Assembly: GCF_900100045.1 (NCBI RefSeq) | Contig: NZ_FNEA01000005.1 | Coordinates: 62,001 to 126,000, forward strand | Length of the DNA: 64,000 nucleotides | Reading direction: 5' to 3' | Origin: Paracoccus denitrificans | GTDB lineage: Bacteria; Pseudomonadota; Alphaproteobacteria; Rhodobacterales; Rhodobacteraceae | In this document: positions 46,953 through 55,857 of the stretch, in pieces | Position numbering within the stretch: position 1 is the stretch's first letter | How the letters are laid out: each line of letters starts with the position of its first letter | Position numbers and translations under genes: made by a program | The notes under the pieces: generated by a model | The model's input: only the letters and a program-made list of their open reading frames with translations | The model's database searches: none | What the model was told of the DNA's origin: nothing

Positions 46953-48425
46953 ATGACCAAGCATGCGACCGACCTGAAGATGCTGCTCAAAGACCCCTCG
47001 CTCTTGCAGACCCGCGCCTATGTCGCCGGCGAATGGGTCGATGCCGACGACGGCAAGACCTTCCCGGTGGTGAACCCGGCACGCGGCGACGTGATCGCCG
47101 AGGTGGCGGACCTGAGCCGCGCCGAGGTCGCCCGCGCCATCGCGGCCGCCGCCGAGGCGATGAAGGGCTGGGCCGCGCGCACCGCCAAGGGACGCGCCCA
47201 GATCATGCGCAAATGGTTCGACCTGATGATGGAGAACCAGGACGACCTGGGCCGCATCCTGACCGCCGAGATGGGCAAGCCGCTGCCCGAGGCCAAGGGC
47301 GAGATCGCCTATGGCGCCAGCTTCATCGAATGGTTCGGCGAAGAGGCCAAGCGCATCTATGGCGAGACCATCCCCGGCCACCTGCCCGACAAGCGCCTGA
47401 CGGTGATCCGCCAGCCGATCGGGGTGGTGGGCTCGATCACGCCCTGGAACTTTCCCAATGCGATGATCACCCGCAAATGCGGCCCGGCCATCGCCGCCGG
47501 CTGCGGCTTCGTCGGCCGTCCCGCCGCCGAGACGCCGCTTTCGGCCCTGGCGCTGGCCGTTCTGGCCGAGCGCGCCGGCATCCCCAAGGGGCTGTTCAGC
47601 ATCGTGACCTCGTCGCGGTCATCGGACATCGGCAAGGAATTCTGCGAGAACCCGCTGATCCGCAAGCTGACCTTCACCGGCTCGACCGAGGTCGGTCGCA
47701 TCCTGCTGCGGCAGGCCGCCGACCAGGTGCTGAAATGCTCGATGGAGCTGGGCGGCAACGCGCCCTTCATCGTCTTCGACGACGCCGACCTGGACGCGGC
47801 GGTCGAGGGGGCCATGGCCTCGAAATTCCGCAACAACGGCCAGACCTGTGTCTGCGCCAACCGCATCTATGTGCAAGCCGGCGTCTATGACGCATTCGCG
47901 CAAAAGCTGGCCGCGGCGGTGGACAAGCTGCGCGTCGGCGACGGGCTGGAAGAGGGCGTGACCACCGGCCCGCTGATCAACCAGGATGCGGTGGAAAAGG
48001 TCCAGGAGCATATCCAGGACGCCGTCGCGGGCGGCGCCACCGTGGTCACCGGCGGCAAGCCGCGCGAGGGGCTGTTCTTCGACCCGACCGTGGTCACCGG
48101 CATCACCGACAAGATGAAGGTGGCGACCGAAGAGACCTTCGGCCCGCTCGCGCCGCTGTTCCGGTTCGAGACCGAGGAAGAGGCCGTCGAGCGCGCCAAT
48201 GCGACCATCTTCGGCCTTGCCTCGTATTTCTATGCCCGCGACATCGGCCGCATCACCCGGGTGCAGGAGGCGCTGGAATACGGCATCGTGGGCGTGAATA
48301 CCGGCATCATCTCGACCGAGGTGGCGCCCTTCGGCGGCGTCAAGCAATCCGGCCTGGGCCGCGAGGGCTCGCGCCACGGCATCGAGGATTACCTGGAGAT
48401 GAAATACATCTGCCTATCGATCTGA
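46953..48425 (+). CDS. gabD: Succinate-semialdehyde dehydrogenase-type aldehyde dehydrogenase
   Basis: A 490-residue aldehyde dehydrogenase. Seen: VVGSITPWNFPNAMI, TFTGSTEVGR, the general base MELGGNAPFIV, and the catalytic Cys in NNGQTCVCANRI; EEAVERANATIFGLASYFY and KQSGLGREGSRHGIEDY follow. It is closest in pattern to GabD, which turns succinate semialdehyde into succinate in 4-aminobutyrate breakdown. Unusual: the cofactor-binding KPAS segment of the family is GRPAAETP here, with Arg for the conserved Lys, so cofactor preference is uncertain. GGAAGGAG precedes the ATG. No gabT or gabP is adjacent. Confidence 0.85.
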   Translation: MTKHATDLKMLLKDPSLLQTRAYVAGEWVDADDGKTFPVVNPARGDVIAEVADLSRAEVARAIAAAAEAMKGWAARTAKGRAQIMRKWFDLMMENQDDLGRILTAEMGKPLPEAKGEIAYGASFIEWFGEEAKRIYGETIPGHLPDKRLTVIRQPIGVVGSITPWNFPNAMITRKCGPAIAAGCGFVGRPAAETPLSALALAVLAERAGIPKGLFSIVTSSRSSDIGKEFCENPLIRKLTFTGSTEVGRILLRQAADQVLKCSMELGGNAPFIVFDDADLDAAVEGAMASKFRNNGQTCVCANRIYVQAGVYDAFAQKLAAAVDKLRVGDGLEEGVTTGPLINQDAVEKVQEHIQDAVAGGATVVTGGKPREGLFFDPTVVTGITDKMKVATEETFGPLAPLFRFETEEEAVERANATIFGLASYFYARDIGRITRVQEALEYGIVGVNTGIISTEVAPFGGVKQSGLGREGSRHGIEDYLEMKYICLSI

Positions 48426-48434
48426 CCGGCCATG

Positions 48435-48461
48435 AAAAAACCCCGGAGCCGGGCTCCGGGG
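48435..48461 (-). terminator. Terminator of trcR, also serving gabD
   Basis: CCCCGGAGC (48441-48449), three-base loop, GCTCCGGGG (48453-48461). On the minus strand six Ts follow (48440-48435), a classic intrinsic terminator for trcR; on the plus strand TCTTC follows, so it may work both ways between the convergent genes. Confidence 0.75.
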
Positions 48462-48470
48462 TCTTCGGGA

Positions 48471-49217
48471 TCAGTGATCCTCGTCCTCGTCGTCATCCGC
48501 TTCGGGCAGGTTGAAGAAGCTGTCGGCATCCAGCTTGTCGTTCTGCGCCTCGCTTTCCTCGTCGCGGGTCAGGCTGAAATTCTCCAGCCCGGCGATCGAG
48601 GACGGCAGCCGGGGTTCGTCCGACATGGCCAGCGAGGTTTCGGTCGAAAGCAGCTTGCGCCGCTCGTCATCGGTCATCGCGCCGCCTTCGGCCGCCTTGC
48701 GCTTCGCAGCCTTTTGCACGGCGGCGTCCAGTTCGGACTGCCGGCAAAGCCCCAGCGCCACCGGATCGATGGGTTGGATGTTCTGGATGTTCCAATGCGT
48801 CCGGTCGCGGATCGAGGCGATGGTCGGCTTGGTCGTGCCCACCAGCTTGGCGATCTGCGAATCGGCCAGTTCCGGGTGGAACTTGACCAGCCACAGGATG
48901 GCGGCAGGCCGGTCCTGGCGCTTGGACAGCGGGGTGTAGCGCGGGCCGCGGCGCTTTTCCTCGCCCTCGGCGGCGGGGTTGCGCTTCAGCTTCAGCTTGT
49001 GGCGCGGGTCCTTCTGGCCCTTTTCGATCTCGGACGCGTCGAGCTGGTTTGAGGCGACCGGGTCGAAGCCCTTGACGCCGACGGCCACGTCGCCATCGGC
49101 GATGCCCTGGACCTCAAGCTCGTGCATGCCGCAGAAATCGGCGATCTGCTTGAAGCTCAGCGTCGTGTTGTCGACCAGCCAGACGGCAGTGGCCTTGGCC
49201 ATCAGCGGCTTGTTCAT
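48471..49217 (-). CDS. trcR: Cell-cycle transcriptional regulator TrcR (DUF1013)
   Basis: A 248-residue protein of the DUF1013 family. Seen: FKQIADFCGMHELEVQGIADG near the N-terminus (helix-turn-helix-like, in parts), KLKRNPAAEGEEKRRGPRYTPLSKRQDRPAAI, a second helix-turn-helix LADSQIAKLVGTTKPTI, and an acidic C-terminus. In Caulobacter TrcR binds RNA polymerase and genomic promoters and takes part in cell-cycle transcription. AAGGAG lies seven bases before ATG 49217. It is a single-gene unit with its own terminator. Confidence 0.85.
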   Translation of the reverse strand: MNKPLMAKATAVWLVDNTTLSFKQIADFCGMHELEVQGIADGDVAVGVKGFDPVASNQLDASEIEKGQKDPRHKLKLKRNPAAEGEEKRRGPRYTPLSKRQDRPAAILWLVKFHPELADSQIAKLVGTTKPTIASIRDRTHWNIQNIQPIDPVALGLCRQSELDAAVQKAAKRKAAEGGAMTDDERRKLLSTETSLAMSDEPRLPSSIAGLENFSLTRDEESEAQNDKLDADSFFNLPEADDDEDEDH

Positions 49218-49377
49218 GACCTTCTCCTTAACAATATCTCTTCCGGCCGGGGAAAACGGCTTTCGGCGGGCGCCATTCCATTTTCGGGGGATTGACAGGC
49301 TGTATAGGGCCGAAAGGGACCAAAATAAAGCCTGAAATTCGTGGCGCCGGACAAAGACCGACGCTAGTTTCGCCGGC

Positions 49378-49998
49378 ATGAGACTGTCCGCGCTGATCGC
49401 CCTTCTGCTGCTTGCCCCCGCCGCCCTCGCCCAGGACGTCGCGGGACGGTTCGACTATTACGTCCTGTCGCTGAGCTGGTCGCCCAGCTGGTGCCGGACC
49501 GAGGGCGACGCCGAGCAATGCGCGACCGGGCGGCGGCTGGGCTTCGTGGTCCACGGCCTTTGGCCGCAATACGAACGCGGCTGGCCCGAGCATTGCCGGA
49601 CCGACGCCCGCGATCCCTCGCGCCGCGAAACGCGAGCCATGACCGATGTGATGGGATCGGGCGGCCTGGCCTGGTATCAGTGGAAGAAGCACGGCCGTTG
49701 CTCGGGACTGTCGGCGCATGATTATTTCGCCCTGACCCGCGAGGCCGCCAACCGGATCGCCCTGCCCGATATCCTGCACCGGCTGAACCGGGACGCGACC
49801 CTGCCCGCCCGCGTGATCGAGGACGCCTTCATCGAGGCCAACCCCGCGCTTGCACGGGACGGCATCACCGTGACTTGCCGCGACCGCGCCCTGCAAGAGG
49901 TGCGCATCTGCCTGACCCGCGACCTCCGGCCCCGTGCCTGCGCGGCGGATACCCGGCGCGATTGCTCGGGCAGCTTCCTGATGCCGGCGCCACGCTGA
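49378..49998 (+). CDS. Exported ribonuclease T2-family protein
   Basis: A 206-residue periplasmic RNase. Seen: a signal peptide (residues 1-18, ALA cleavage), CAS1 FVVHGLWPQ with His59, CAS2 WKKHG with His105 and the neighbouring Glu/Lys, and disulfide cysteines (SWCR, EQC, EHC, CSG, and ITVTC, RIC pairs). The catalytic histidines of the T2 family are thus both in place. It diverges from trcR. Confidence 0.93.
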   Translation: MRLSALIALLLLAPAALAQDVAGRFDYYVLSLSWSPSWCRTEGDAEQCATGRRLGFVVHGLWPQYERGWPEHCRTDARDPSRRETRAMTDVMGSGGLAWYQWKKHGRCSGLSAHDYFALTREAANRIALPDILHRLNRDATLPARVIEDAFIEANPALARDGITVTCRDRALQEVRICLTRDLRPRACAADTRRDCSGSFLMPAPR

Positions 49999-50179
49999 GG
50001 AAAGCCCGCCTGATCGCCGCCGCACCGGCCCGGCCGCAAGCCCCTTCATGCGCCGCTTCCTGCCAGCAGCCCGACCGCAGGCCCGGACCCCACGCCGCTG
50101 TCAGATGACAGGCCCGCCGCGCGCCGCTATCTTGCGCCAGACCGCGAGTCACCGGACCACGCCAGCACGAAGGGCCAGC

Positions 50180-50662
50180 ATGTCGAATCCCAGCACGCTC
50201 ACCGCCTATGCCTCGGCCTTCATGGCCTCGATCAGCCTGTTCGGCCTTGTCGATGCCGGACGGGTGAACGAGGGCGCGACCGTCGCCTCGGCCATCACCC
50301 AGGCCTATCTGCTGCCGGTGCTGGGGCTGACCACGGCCACGTTCCTTGCCGTGACCGTGATCGCGCTGTCGCGCAGCTACCTGCCCCACCCGCAACGCTG
50401 GAACGACGAGCGGACCGAGCGCCGCGTGCTGGAACTGGGCCTGGCCGGGGCCTGCTATTTCGGGTTTCTGGCCCTGCTTGGCTATGTCTTCGCGCTGATG
50501 GCACCGGGCTGGGCCACCGGCGTCGCCCCGGCCATGGCGCGGCACTGGGCCTGGTTCCTCGCCCTGCCCTGCCTGGCCTTCGGCCTGTTCGCGGCAAGGA
50601 ACAAGCCGGCCTGGCTGGCCGCCGGCGCGGTTTTCGTCACCGTGGGGATCTTTACCGGCTGA
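50180..50662 (+). CDS. Multi-pass membrane protein of unknown function
   Basis: A 160-residue protein with about four transmembrane segments: YASAFMASISLFGLV, LLPVLGLTTATFLAVTVIAL, YFGFLALLGYVFALM and FLALPCLAFGLFAA. A hydrophilic loop HPQRWNDERTERRVLELG follows helix 2. AAGGG lies seven bases before ATG 50180; the longer frame from 50048 starts without a ribosome binding site and its first 44 residues are Arg/Pro-rich, so it is not used. I do not recognise a family. It lies nine bases from the convergent TM2 gene. Confidence 0.65.
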   Translation: MSNPSTLTAYASAFMASISLFGLVDAGRVNEGATVASAITQAYLLPVLGLTTATFLAVTVIALSRSYLPHPQRWNDERTERRVLELGLAGACYFGFLALLGYVFALMAPGWATGVAPAMARHWAWFLALPCLAFGLFAARNKPAWLAAGAVFVTVGIFTG

Positions 50663-50670
50663 GCCGCCGC

Positions 50671-50982
50671 CTACCAGAGCGACGAGCCCAGCCGCCGCCG
50701 GATCTTGTCCTTGTCGTCCTGGATCATGCCGGGGATCAGGAACAGGTCGATCAGCGCCCAGAGGCAGACGAGGCCGACCAGCGGCCAGCCGATCAGGATG
50801 GGCGCGGTCAGCCAGCCCAGGCCCCAAAGCGCCAGCATGACGATCCCGCTGGCCCAGCGGCCCAGATACATGCGATGCGCGCCGAAACCCCACAGAAAGA
50901 TCGCCAGCAGATAGGCCACCAGCGGCGATTTGGCGTCGTTCGCGACCCTCTGTTCGATCAGCAGTTCCCGTTGCGTGTCCAT
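50671..50982 (-). CDS. TM2-domain membrane protein
   Basis: A 103-residue protein with the TM2 pattern: KSPLVAYLLAIFLWGFGAHRMYLGRW in parts (YLLAIFLWGFGAHRMYLG), a second hydrophobic helix pair, and LCLWALIDLFLIPGMIQDDK with the family's D-x-F-x-P motif. The C-terminus is basic. TM2 proteins are two-to-three-helix membrane proteins of unknown function. A good promoter lies 31-58 bases upstream. Confidence 0.85.
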   Translation of the reverse strand: MDTQRELLIEQRVANDAKSPLVAYLLAIFLWGFGAHRMYLGRWASGIVMLALWGLGWLTAPILIGWPLVGLVCLWALIDLFLIPGMIQDDKDKIRRRLGSSLW

Positions 50983-51012
50983 TGGCTCCCATGCCCATGT
51001 TAATCATATTCA

Positions 51013-51040
51013 CATATAGGGCGCACCGGATTTCTTGCAA
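51013..51040 (-). promoter_or_regulatory. Sigma70-type promoter of the TM2-protein gene
   Basis: On the minus strand TTGCAA (51040-51035), 16-base spacer, TATATG (51018-51013), each 4/6. The leader would be about 25 bases. Confidence 0.4.
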
Positions 51041-51164
51041 TATCCGGGGGCGACAGGCGGGCGCCGGGCCGGTGCAGGCCGCGCATCCTCCATGCGCCGC
51101 CGCGCCCCTACCAATCCGCCGCGCCATGCGCTAAGGGACGCGCAAACGTGACGGAGCCACCTCC

Positions 51165-53552
51165 ATGAAATTCACCCTCTCCTGGCTCAAGGAGCATCTC
51201 GACACCCAAGCCTCGCTCGGCGAAATCACCGAGGCGTTGACCGATCTCGGGCTCGAGGTCGAGGGCGTGACCGACCCTGCGGCGAAGCTGGGCACCTTCA
51301 CGCTGGCCCGCGTGCTGCATGCCGAGCAGCATCCCGATGCCGACCGGCTGCGGGTCTGCCGCGTGCTGACGGACGAGGGCGAGAAGCAGATCGTCTGCGG
51401 CGCCCCCAATGCCCGCGCCGGCATCACCGTGGTGCTGGCCAAGCCCGGCGACTACGTCCCCGGCATCGACGTGACGCTGGGCGTCGGCAAGATCCGCGGC
51501 GTGGAAAGCCATGGCATGATGGCCTCGGAGCGCGAGCTGGAGCTTTCGGACGAACATAACGGCATCATCGAGCTGCCCTCGGGCGAGGTGGGCGAGAAAT
51601 TCGTCGACTGGCTGGCCGCGAACCGGCCCGAGGCGGTCGATCCGGTGATCGAGATCAAGATCACCCCGAACCGTCCCGACGCATTGGGCGTGCATGGCGT
51701 GGCCCGCGACCTCGCGGCGCGCGGGTTGGGCAGGCTGAAGCAGGTCGAGGACGTCACCGTTCCGGGCAGCTTCGCCTCGCCCATCGGCGTGACGATCGCG
51801 CCGGAAGTGGCCGGGAAGGCACCGTTCTTCTCGGGCCGGCTGATCCGCGGGGTCAGGAACGGCCCCTCGCCCGACTGGCTGCAAAAGCGGCTGACCGCCA
51901 TCGGGCTGCGGCCGATCAATGCGCTGGTGGACATCACCAACCTTTTCACCTTCGACCTGAACCGGCCGCTGCATGTCTTCGATGCCGACAAGGTCAAGGG
52001 CAACCTGATCGTTCGCCCCTCGACCGAGGGCGAGGAGCTGCTGGCGCTGGACGGCAAGGCCTATGCCTTCGCCCCCGGCACCATGATCATCGCCGACGAG
52101 GCCGGCCCCGAAAGCATCGCCGGCATCATGGGCGGCGAACATAGCGGCTGTTCGGACGGGACGGTGAACGTCTTCCTGGAAAGCGCCTATTGGGACCCGA
52201 TCGCCATCGCCACGGCAGGGCGGGCGCTGAAGATCAGCTCCGATGCCCGCTATCGATTCGAGCGCGGCGTGGACCCGGCCTTCACCCTGCCGGGGCTGGA
52301 ACTGGCGACGCAGATGATCCTGGAGCTTTGCGGCGGCGAGGCATCCGAGGTGGTGACGGCGGGCGCGGTGCCCGACACCAGCCGCAGCTACCTTCTGGAA
52401 CCGGCGCGCGTCAGCAGCCTGGTCGGCATGGACATCCCCGAGGCCGAACAGCGCGCGACGCTGACGGCGCTGGGTTTCCGGCTGGAGGGCGACCGGGCCT
52501 TCGTTCCCAGTTGGCGTCCCGACGTGCAGGGCAGCGCCGATCTGGTCGAAGAGGTCGCGCGCGTCGCCAGCCTGACCAAGCTGCAAGGCCAGCCCCTGCC
52601 GCGTCCGCAGGCGGGCGTGCCGCAGTCGGTGCTGACCCCCTTGCAGCGTCGCGAGCAGGCGGCGCGGCGCATGGCGGCCTCGCTGGGCTACAACGAATGC
52701 GTCACCTACAGCTTCATCGACCAAAAGGCGGCCGTGCTGTTCGGCGGCGGCTCGGACGCCGTGCGAATCGAAAACCCGATCAGCAGCGAGATGACGCATA
52801 TGCGCCCCGACCTGCTGCCGGGCCTGTTGGCGGCGGCGGCGCGCAACCAGGCGCGCGGTTTTGCCGATCTGGCGCTGTTCGAATGCGGCCCGGTCTTCTC
52901 GGGCGGCGAGCCGGGCGAGCAGGACCTGCATCTCTCGGGCATCCTGGTCGGTGCGAACGCGGCGCGCGACCCCTATGCCTCGCGGCGCAAGGTGGACATT
53001 TACGACGCCAAGGCCGATGCCGAGGCGATCCTGCAGACCATCGGCGCACCTGCCAAGGCCCAGATCAACCGCAAGCTGGACGGCTGGTGGCATCCGGGCC
53101 GCGCCGGCAACATCGCGCTGGGGCCGAACGCGCTGGCGACATTCGGCGAGATCCATCCCCGCGTGCTGCGGCATTTCGGCATCAAGGGCGCGGCGGTCGG
53201 CTTTACCGTCCGCATCGCCGCCGTGCCGCTGCCCAAGGTCCGGACGCCTTCGCGCCCGGCGCTGGTGCTGTCCGACCTGCAGGCCGTCGAACGCGACTTT
53301 GCCTTCGTGGTGGATAGCGGCGTCGAGGCGCTGACACTGGTGAACGCGGCGGTGGGTGCGGACAAGGCGCTGATCGAGCGGGTGACGGTCTTCGATCAGT
53401 TCACCGGGCTGGAAGGCGGCAAGAAGTCCATCGCCATCACCGCACGCTTGCAGCCGCGGGAAAAGACCCTGACCGATGCCGAGATCGAGGCGGTCAGCGC
53501 CAGGATCGTCGAAAAGGTAAGCAAGGCCACCGGCGGCGTGCTGCGGAGTTGA
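51165..53552 (+). CDS. pheT: Phenylalanyl-tRNA synthetase beta subunit
   Basis: A 795-residue beta subunit. Seen in order: tRNA-binding domain (about residues 39-150; VLHAEQHPDADRLRVCRV), B3/B4 domain (from about 210; RPLHVFDADKVKG), B5 domain (about 400-470), and C-terminal ferredoxin-fold anticodon-binding domain (from about 700; SDLQAVERDFAFVVD, AITARLQPREKTLTDAEIE). It works with PheS as an alpha2-beta2 enzyme. Unlike in most bacteria, pheS is not next to it but 5 kb away on the opposite strand. Confidence 0.97.
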   Translation: MKFTLSWLKEHLDTQASLGEITEALTDLGLEVEGVTDPAAKLGTFTLARVLHAEQHPDADRLRVCRVLTDEGEKQIVCGAPNARAGITVVLAKPGDYVPGIDVTLGVGKIRGVESHGMMASERELELSDEHNGIIELPSGEVGEKFVDWLAANRPEAVDPVIEIKITPNRPDALGVHGVARDLAARGLGRLKQVEDVTVPGSFASPIGVTIAPEVAGKAPFFSGRLIRGVRNGPSPDWLQKRLTAIGLRPINALVDITNLFTFDLNRPLHVFDADKVKGNLIVRPSTEGEELLALDGKAYAFAPGTMIIADEAGPESIAGIMGGEHSGCSDGTVNVFLESAYWDPIAIATAGRALKISSDARYRFERGVDPAFTLPGLELATQMILELCGGEASEVVTAGAVPDTSRSYLLEPARVSSLVGMDIPEAEQRATLTALGFRLEGDRAFVPSWRPDVQGSADLVEEVARVASLTKLQGQPLPRPQAGVPQSVLTPLQRREQAARRMAASLGYNECVTYSFIDQKAAVLFGGGSDAVRIENPISSEMTHMRPDLLPGLLAAAARNQARGFADLALFECGPVFSGGEPGEQDLHLSGILVGANAARDPYASRRKVDIYDAKADAEAILQTIGAPAKAQINRKLDGWWHPGRAGNIALGPNALATFGEIHPRVLRHFGIKGAAVGFTVRIAAVPLPKVRTPSRPALVLSDLQAVERDFAFVVDSGVEALTLVNAAVGADKALIERVTVFDQFTGLEGGKKSIAITARLQPREKTLTDAEIEAVSARIVEKVSKATGGVLRS

Positions 53553-53562
53553 TAGCGCTGCG

Positions 53563-53582
53563 GGGTGCGCTCAGGCGCACCC
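53563..53582 (+). terminator. Hairpin after pheT
   Basis: GGGTGCGC (53563-53570), loop TCAG, GCGCACCC (53575-53582), ten bases after the stop. No T-run, so termination strength is uncertain. Confidence 0.45.
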
Positions 53583-53670
53583 TGCGAAACGCGGAGAGCG
53601 CGGTGCAGCGCCCCGTCGCGGAGGATCGAGGCGGGTTTGAGCGTTTTGCTGACATTCGGAAATAATCTCG

Positions 53671-53699
53671 TTGACACCGGAATGTGCACTATTTACATA
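53671..53699 (+). promoter_or_regulatory. Near-consensus promoter of the AT-rich orphan gene
   Basis: TTGACA (53671-53676), 17-base spacer, TACATA (53694-53699); TATTTA overlaps as an alternative -10. GTGCA occurs twice nearby (53685-53689, 53708-53712), which may be operator half-sites. Confidence 0.5.
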
Positions 53700-53730
53700 C
53701 TTCACAAGTGCAAACTGTGGAGTTGCGAAA

Positions 53731-54288
53731 GTGGAATTTGAAAGCGTTGAGGCGTATGTCCGGGCCTATTCCAAGGATCGTTCGCTGGCCGTGATGCCGG
53801 TCCCGATGGCTGCCGATCTGTTCGGTATTACCGGCGCCGGGATCGTGTCGAGGGTGCGGAATGGTGTTCTTGGGGAGATTAGGATTTCCGGCACCCGCTA
53901 TGTCACAATGGGGAGCGTGCTGGACGCGATCTCCAAGACCGACCGGGAAGTCGAGATCGTCAAGGCATATTTGGAACAACAGGCGCGACACGGGGTGGTG
54001 TCTGTAGAATACGCCCCTGTCATGGAACTTCTGGGGCTTTCATCAAAGCTCAGCGCTGACCGCACCAAGATCGGATGGATTCTAGGCGAGGTATCGCGTC
54101 GGAGCTACCGGGAAAAAGGGGTTCTGCTGTCGGTGGTAGTGCACCGGAAGAACACTAGTATGCCGAGCGAAAATGGCTTCTTTGGGTTGGTTAATGCCTT
54201 GATCGAAGACTGGGAAGATCACTACAACGACCGCGAAAGCTTCGTGGAAGCCGAAACTAAGCGTGTACTGAAAGCCTACCGGAAGTAA
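53731..54288 (+). CDS. Orphan protein with N-terminal helix-turn-helix-like segment, AT-rich gene
   Basis: A 185-residue protein from GTG 53731 (GGAG eight bases upstream; the frame could begin at 53671 but this is inside the promoter). The N-terminal part (residues about 20-60: MAADLFGITGAGIVSRVRNG, VLGEIRISGTRYVTM) looks like an excisionase/MerR-type winged helix followed by a beta hairpin. The C-terminal half has LLSVVVHRKNTSMPSENGFF, a hydrophobic strand plus Gly-Phe-Phe pattern I could not assign, and ends with a charged helix (EAETKRVLKAYRK). Base composition and codons (AAT, GTA, AGG, CTA-type) are AT-richer than every neighbour, so recent transfer is likely. Confidence 0.6.
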   Translation: MEFESVEAYVRAYSKDRSLAVMPVPMAADLFGITGAGIVSRVRNGVLGEIRISGTRYVTMGSVLDAISKTDREVEIVKAYLEQQARHGVVSVEYAPVMELLGLSSKLSADRTKIGWILGEVSRRSYREKGVLLSVVVHRKNTSMPSENGFFGLVNALIEDWEDHYNDRESFVEAETKRVLKAYRK

Positions 54289-54434
54289 GGCTCATGCCTG
54301 AATTCCGTTGGTAATGAGGGCTTAGTAAAACCCCGCCCGGAACAGCCGCGCCCACCTGCGTAGTCGGCGCTCTCTTGCTTCACTTCGACCGTCCGCTCCG
54401 TCCCGCATGACCGACACTCTCGGGCTGGCCCCGA

Positions 54435-54463
54435 AAACGCCCCGAGCTATGCCCGGGGCGTTT
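54435..54463 (-). terminator. Terminator after the glutathione transferase gene
   Basis: AAACGCCCCG (54435-54444), nine-base loop, CGGGGCGTTT (54454-54463): a 10-base-pair stem seven bases past the gst stop. The minus strand reads on with TTTTCGG, the plus strand with TTTCGCTTTT, so it may act on both strands. Confidence 0.65.
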
Positions 54464-54469
54464 CGCTTT

Positions 54470-55171
54470 TCACTCTGCCCCGACCTCGATGCCGCGCTGC
54501 ACGGCCGGGCGGGCCAGGAAGCGGTCCAGGTAGGCCTGCACGTTGGCAAAGCCGTCCATCCCCGTCTCCTTCTCGGCCTCGTAGTTCACCCGCACCGTGC
54601 GCAGCCAGGGACCGACCGCCATGTCTGCGATGGAATATTCGCCGGTGATCCAGTCGCGCCCCTCGAGTTGGCGGTCGAGCACGCCCAGAAGCCGCCGCGC
54701 TTCGTTGTAATAGCGGGTACGCGGGCGGGCGTCCTCGATCTCGCTGCCCTTGTAGCGGTGGAAATATCCGACCTGGCCGAACATCGGGCCGACTCCGCCC
54801 ATCTGCCACATCAGCCACTGGATGGTGTGATAGCGCGCAGCACCCGAGGCGGGCAGGAACTTGCCGGTCTTGTCGCCCAGATAGACCAGCATGGCGCCGG
54901 TCTCGAACAGGCCCATGGGTTTGCCGTCGGGACCGTTCGGGTCGATCATCGCCGGGATCTTGTTGTTGGGGTTCAGCGACAGGAATTCGGGGGTGAACTG
55001 GTCCTCGGGGTCGCCGATGCTGATGCGATGCGCGTCATAGTCCAGCCCGCATTCCTCTAGCATGACCGAGGTCTTGATGCCGTTCGGCGTGTTCAGCGTA
55101 TAAAGCTGGATGACGTCGGGGCGCCTGGGCGGCCAGCGCCGGGTGATCGGGAATTCGGAAAGTGCCGTCAT
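54470..55171 (-). CDS. Glutathione S-transferase family protein (YfcG/YghU-like)
   Basis: A 233-residue protein with an N-terminal thioredoxin-like domain (about residues 20-105: [47 protein letters not shown]) and an all-helical C-terminal domain ([38 protein letters not shown]). The TLNTPNG start and GPMFGQ region match the disulfide-reducing nu-class (YfcG/YghU) rather than drug-conjugating GSTs. GGAAA lies before ATG 55171. Diverges from mscL. Confidence 0.88.
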   Translation of the reverse strand: MTALSEFPITRRWPPRRPDVIQLYTLNTPNGIKTSVMLEECGLDYDAHRISIGDPEDQFTPEFLSLNPNNKIPAMIDPNGPDGKPMGLFETGAMLVYLGDKTGKFLPASGAARYHTIQWLMWQMGGVGPMFGQVGYFHRYKGSEIEDARPRTRYYNEARRLLGVLDRQLEGRDWITGEYSIADMAVGPWLRTVRVNYEAEKETGMDGFANVQAYLDRFLARPAVQRGIEVGAE

Positions 55172-55268
55172 GTCGTTTCCAGTCATGTCCTGTCTCATGT
55201 TGCAAGGGGTTAGCGTGATGTGGCAGCCTCTGCCGGAACACGCGCAACAGGCTGGGAAAGGTAAGCCC

Positions 55269-55706
55269 ATGTTCAAGGAGTTCAAGGAATTCATCGCCCG
55301 GGGCAATGTCATCGACCTTGCCGTGGGCATCATCATCGGCGCGGCCTTCACGGCGATCGTGAATTCGCTGGTCGCCGACCTGATCAACCCGATCATCGGC
55401 CTGCTGACCGGCGGGACCGATTTCAGCGGGCATTACCTGGTGCTCAAGGGCGAGGTTCCGCCCGGCGCCAGCCTGCAGGTGGCACGCGATTCCGGCGCCT
55501 CGGTCTTTGCCTATGGCGCCTTCCTGTCGGCGGTCATCAACTTCCTGATCATCGCCTGGGCGGTGTTCCTGCTGGTCAAGGCGGTGAACAGGGTGCAAAG
55601 CGCCGCCAGCCGCCAGAAGGAAGCCGAGGCCGAGGCCGCCGCCGGCCCGACGCAGGAAGAGCTGCTGACCGAGATCCGCGACGAGCTGCGCGCCCGCCGC
55701 ACCTGA
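55269..55706 (+). CDS. mscL: Large-conductance mechanosensitive channel
   Basis: A 145-residue inner-membrane channel opening under hypo-osmotic shock. Seen: N-terminal helix [20 protein letters not shown], pore helix [19 protein letters not shown], periplasmic loop, second transmembrane helix [16 protein letters not shown], and a charged cytoplasmic helix ([14 protein letters not shown]). Length and both helices are standard. Confidence 0.95.
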   Translation: MFKEFKEFIARGNVIDLAVGIIIGAAFTAIVNSLVADLINPIIGLLTGGTDFSGHYLVLKGEVPPGASLQVARDSGASVFAYGAFLSAVINFLIIAWAVFLLVKAVNRVQSAASRQKEAEAEAAAGPTQEELLTEIRDELRARRT

Positions 55707-55857
55707 GACCATGCCATTCGGCAAGGCAGCGGCGCGGCCCCCCGGGTCGCGCCCTTGTCGTTCCGGCCGGGCGGTTTTCGCTTATGTCGAAGGTCAAGCG
55801 CGGCTATTGTCAGGAAAACCGGCGCCGCCCGGCGCCTGCGAGACAGGGATCGCCTTG

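Noticed and set aside
50048..50179. An N-terminal extension of the membrane protein at 50180
   Set aside because: The 44 extra residues are Arg/Pro-rich with no ribosome binding site; AAGGG before ATG 50180 supports the shorter form.
53560..54470. An integrated mobile element with attachment sites around the AT-rich gene
   Set aside because: No direct repeats, tRNA, integrase or transposase could be found; only a single gene differs in composition.
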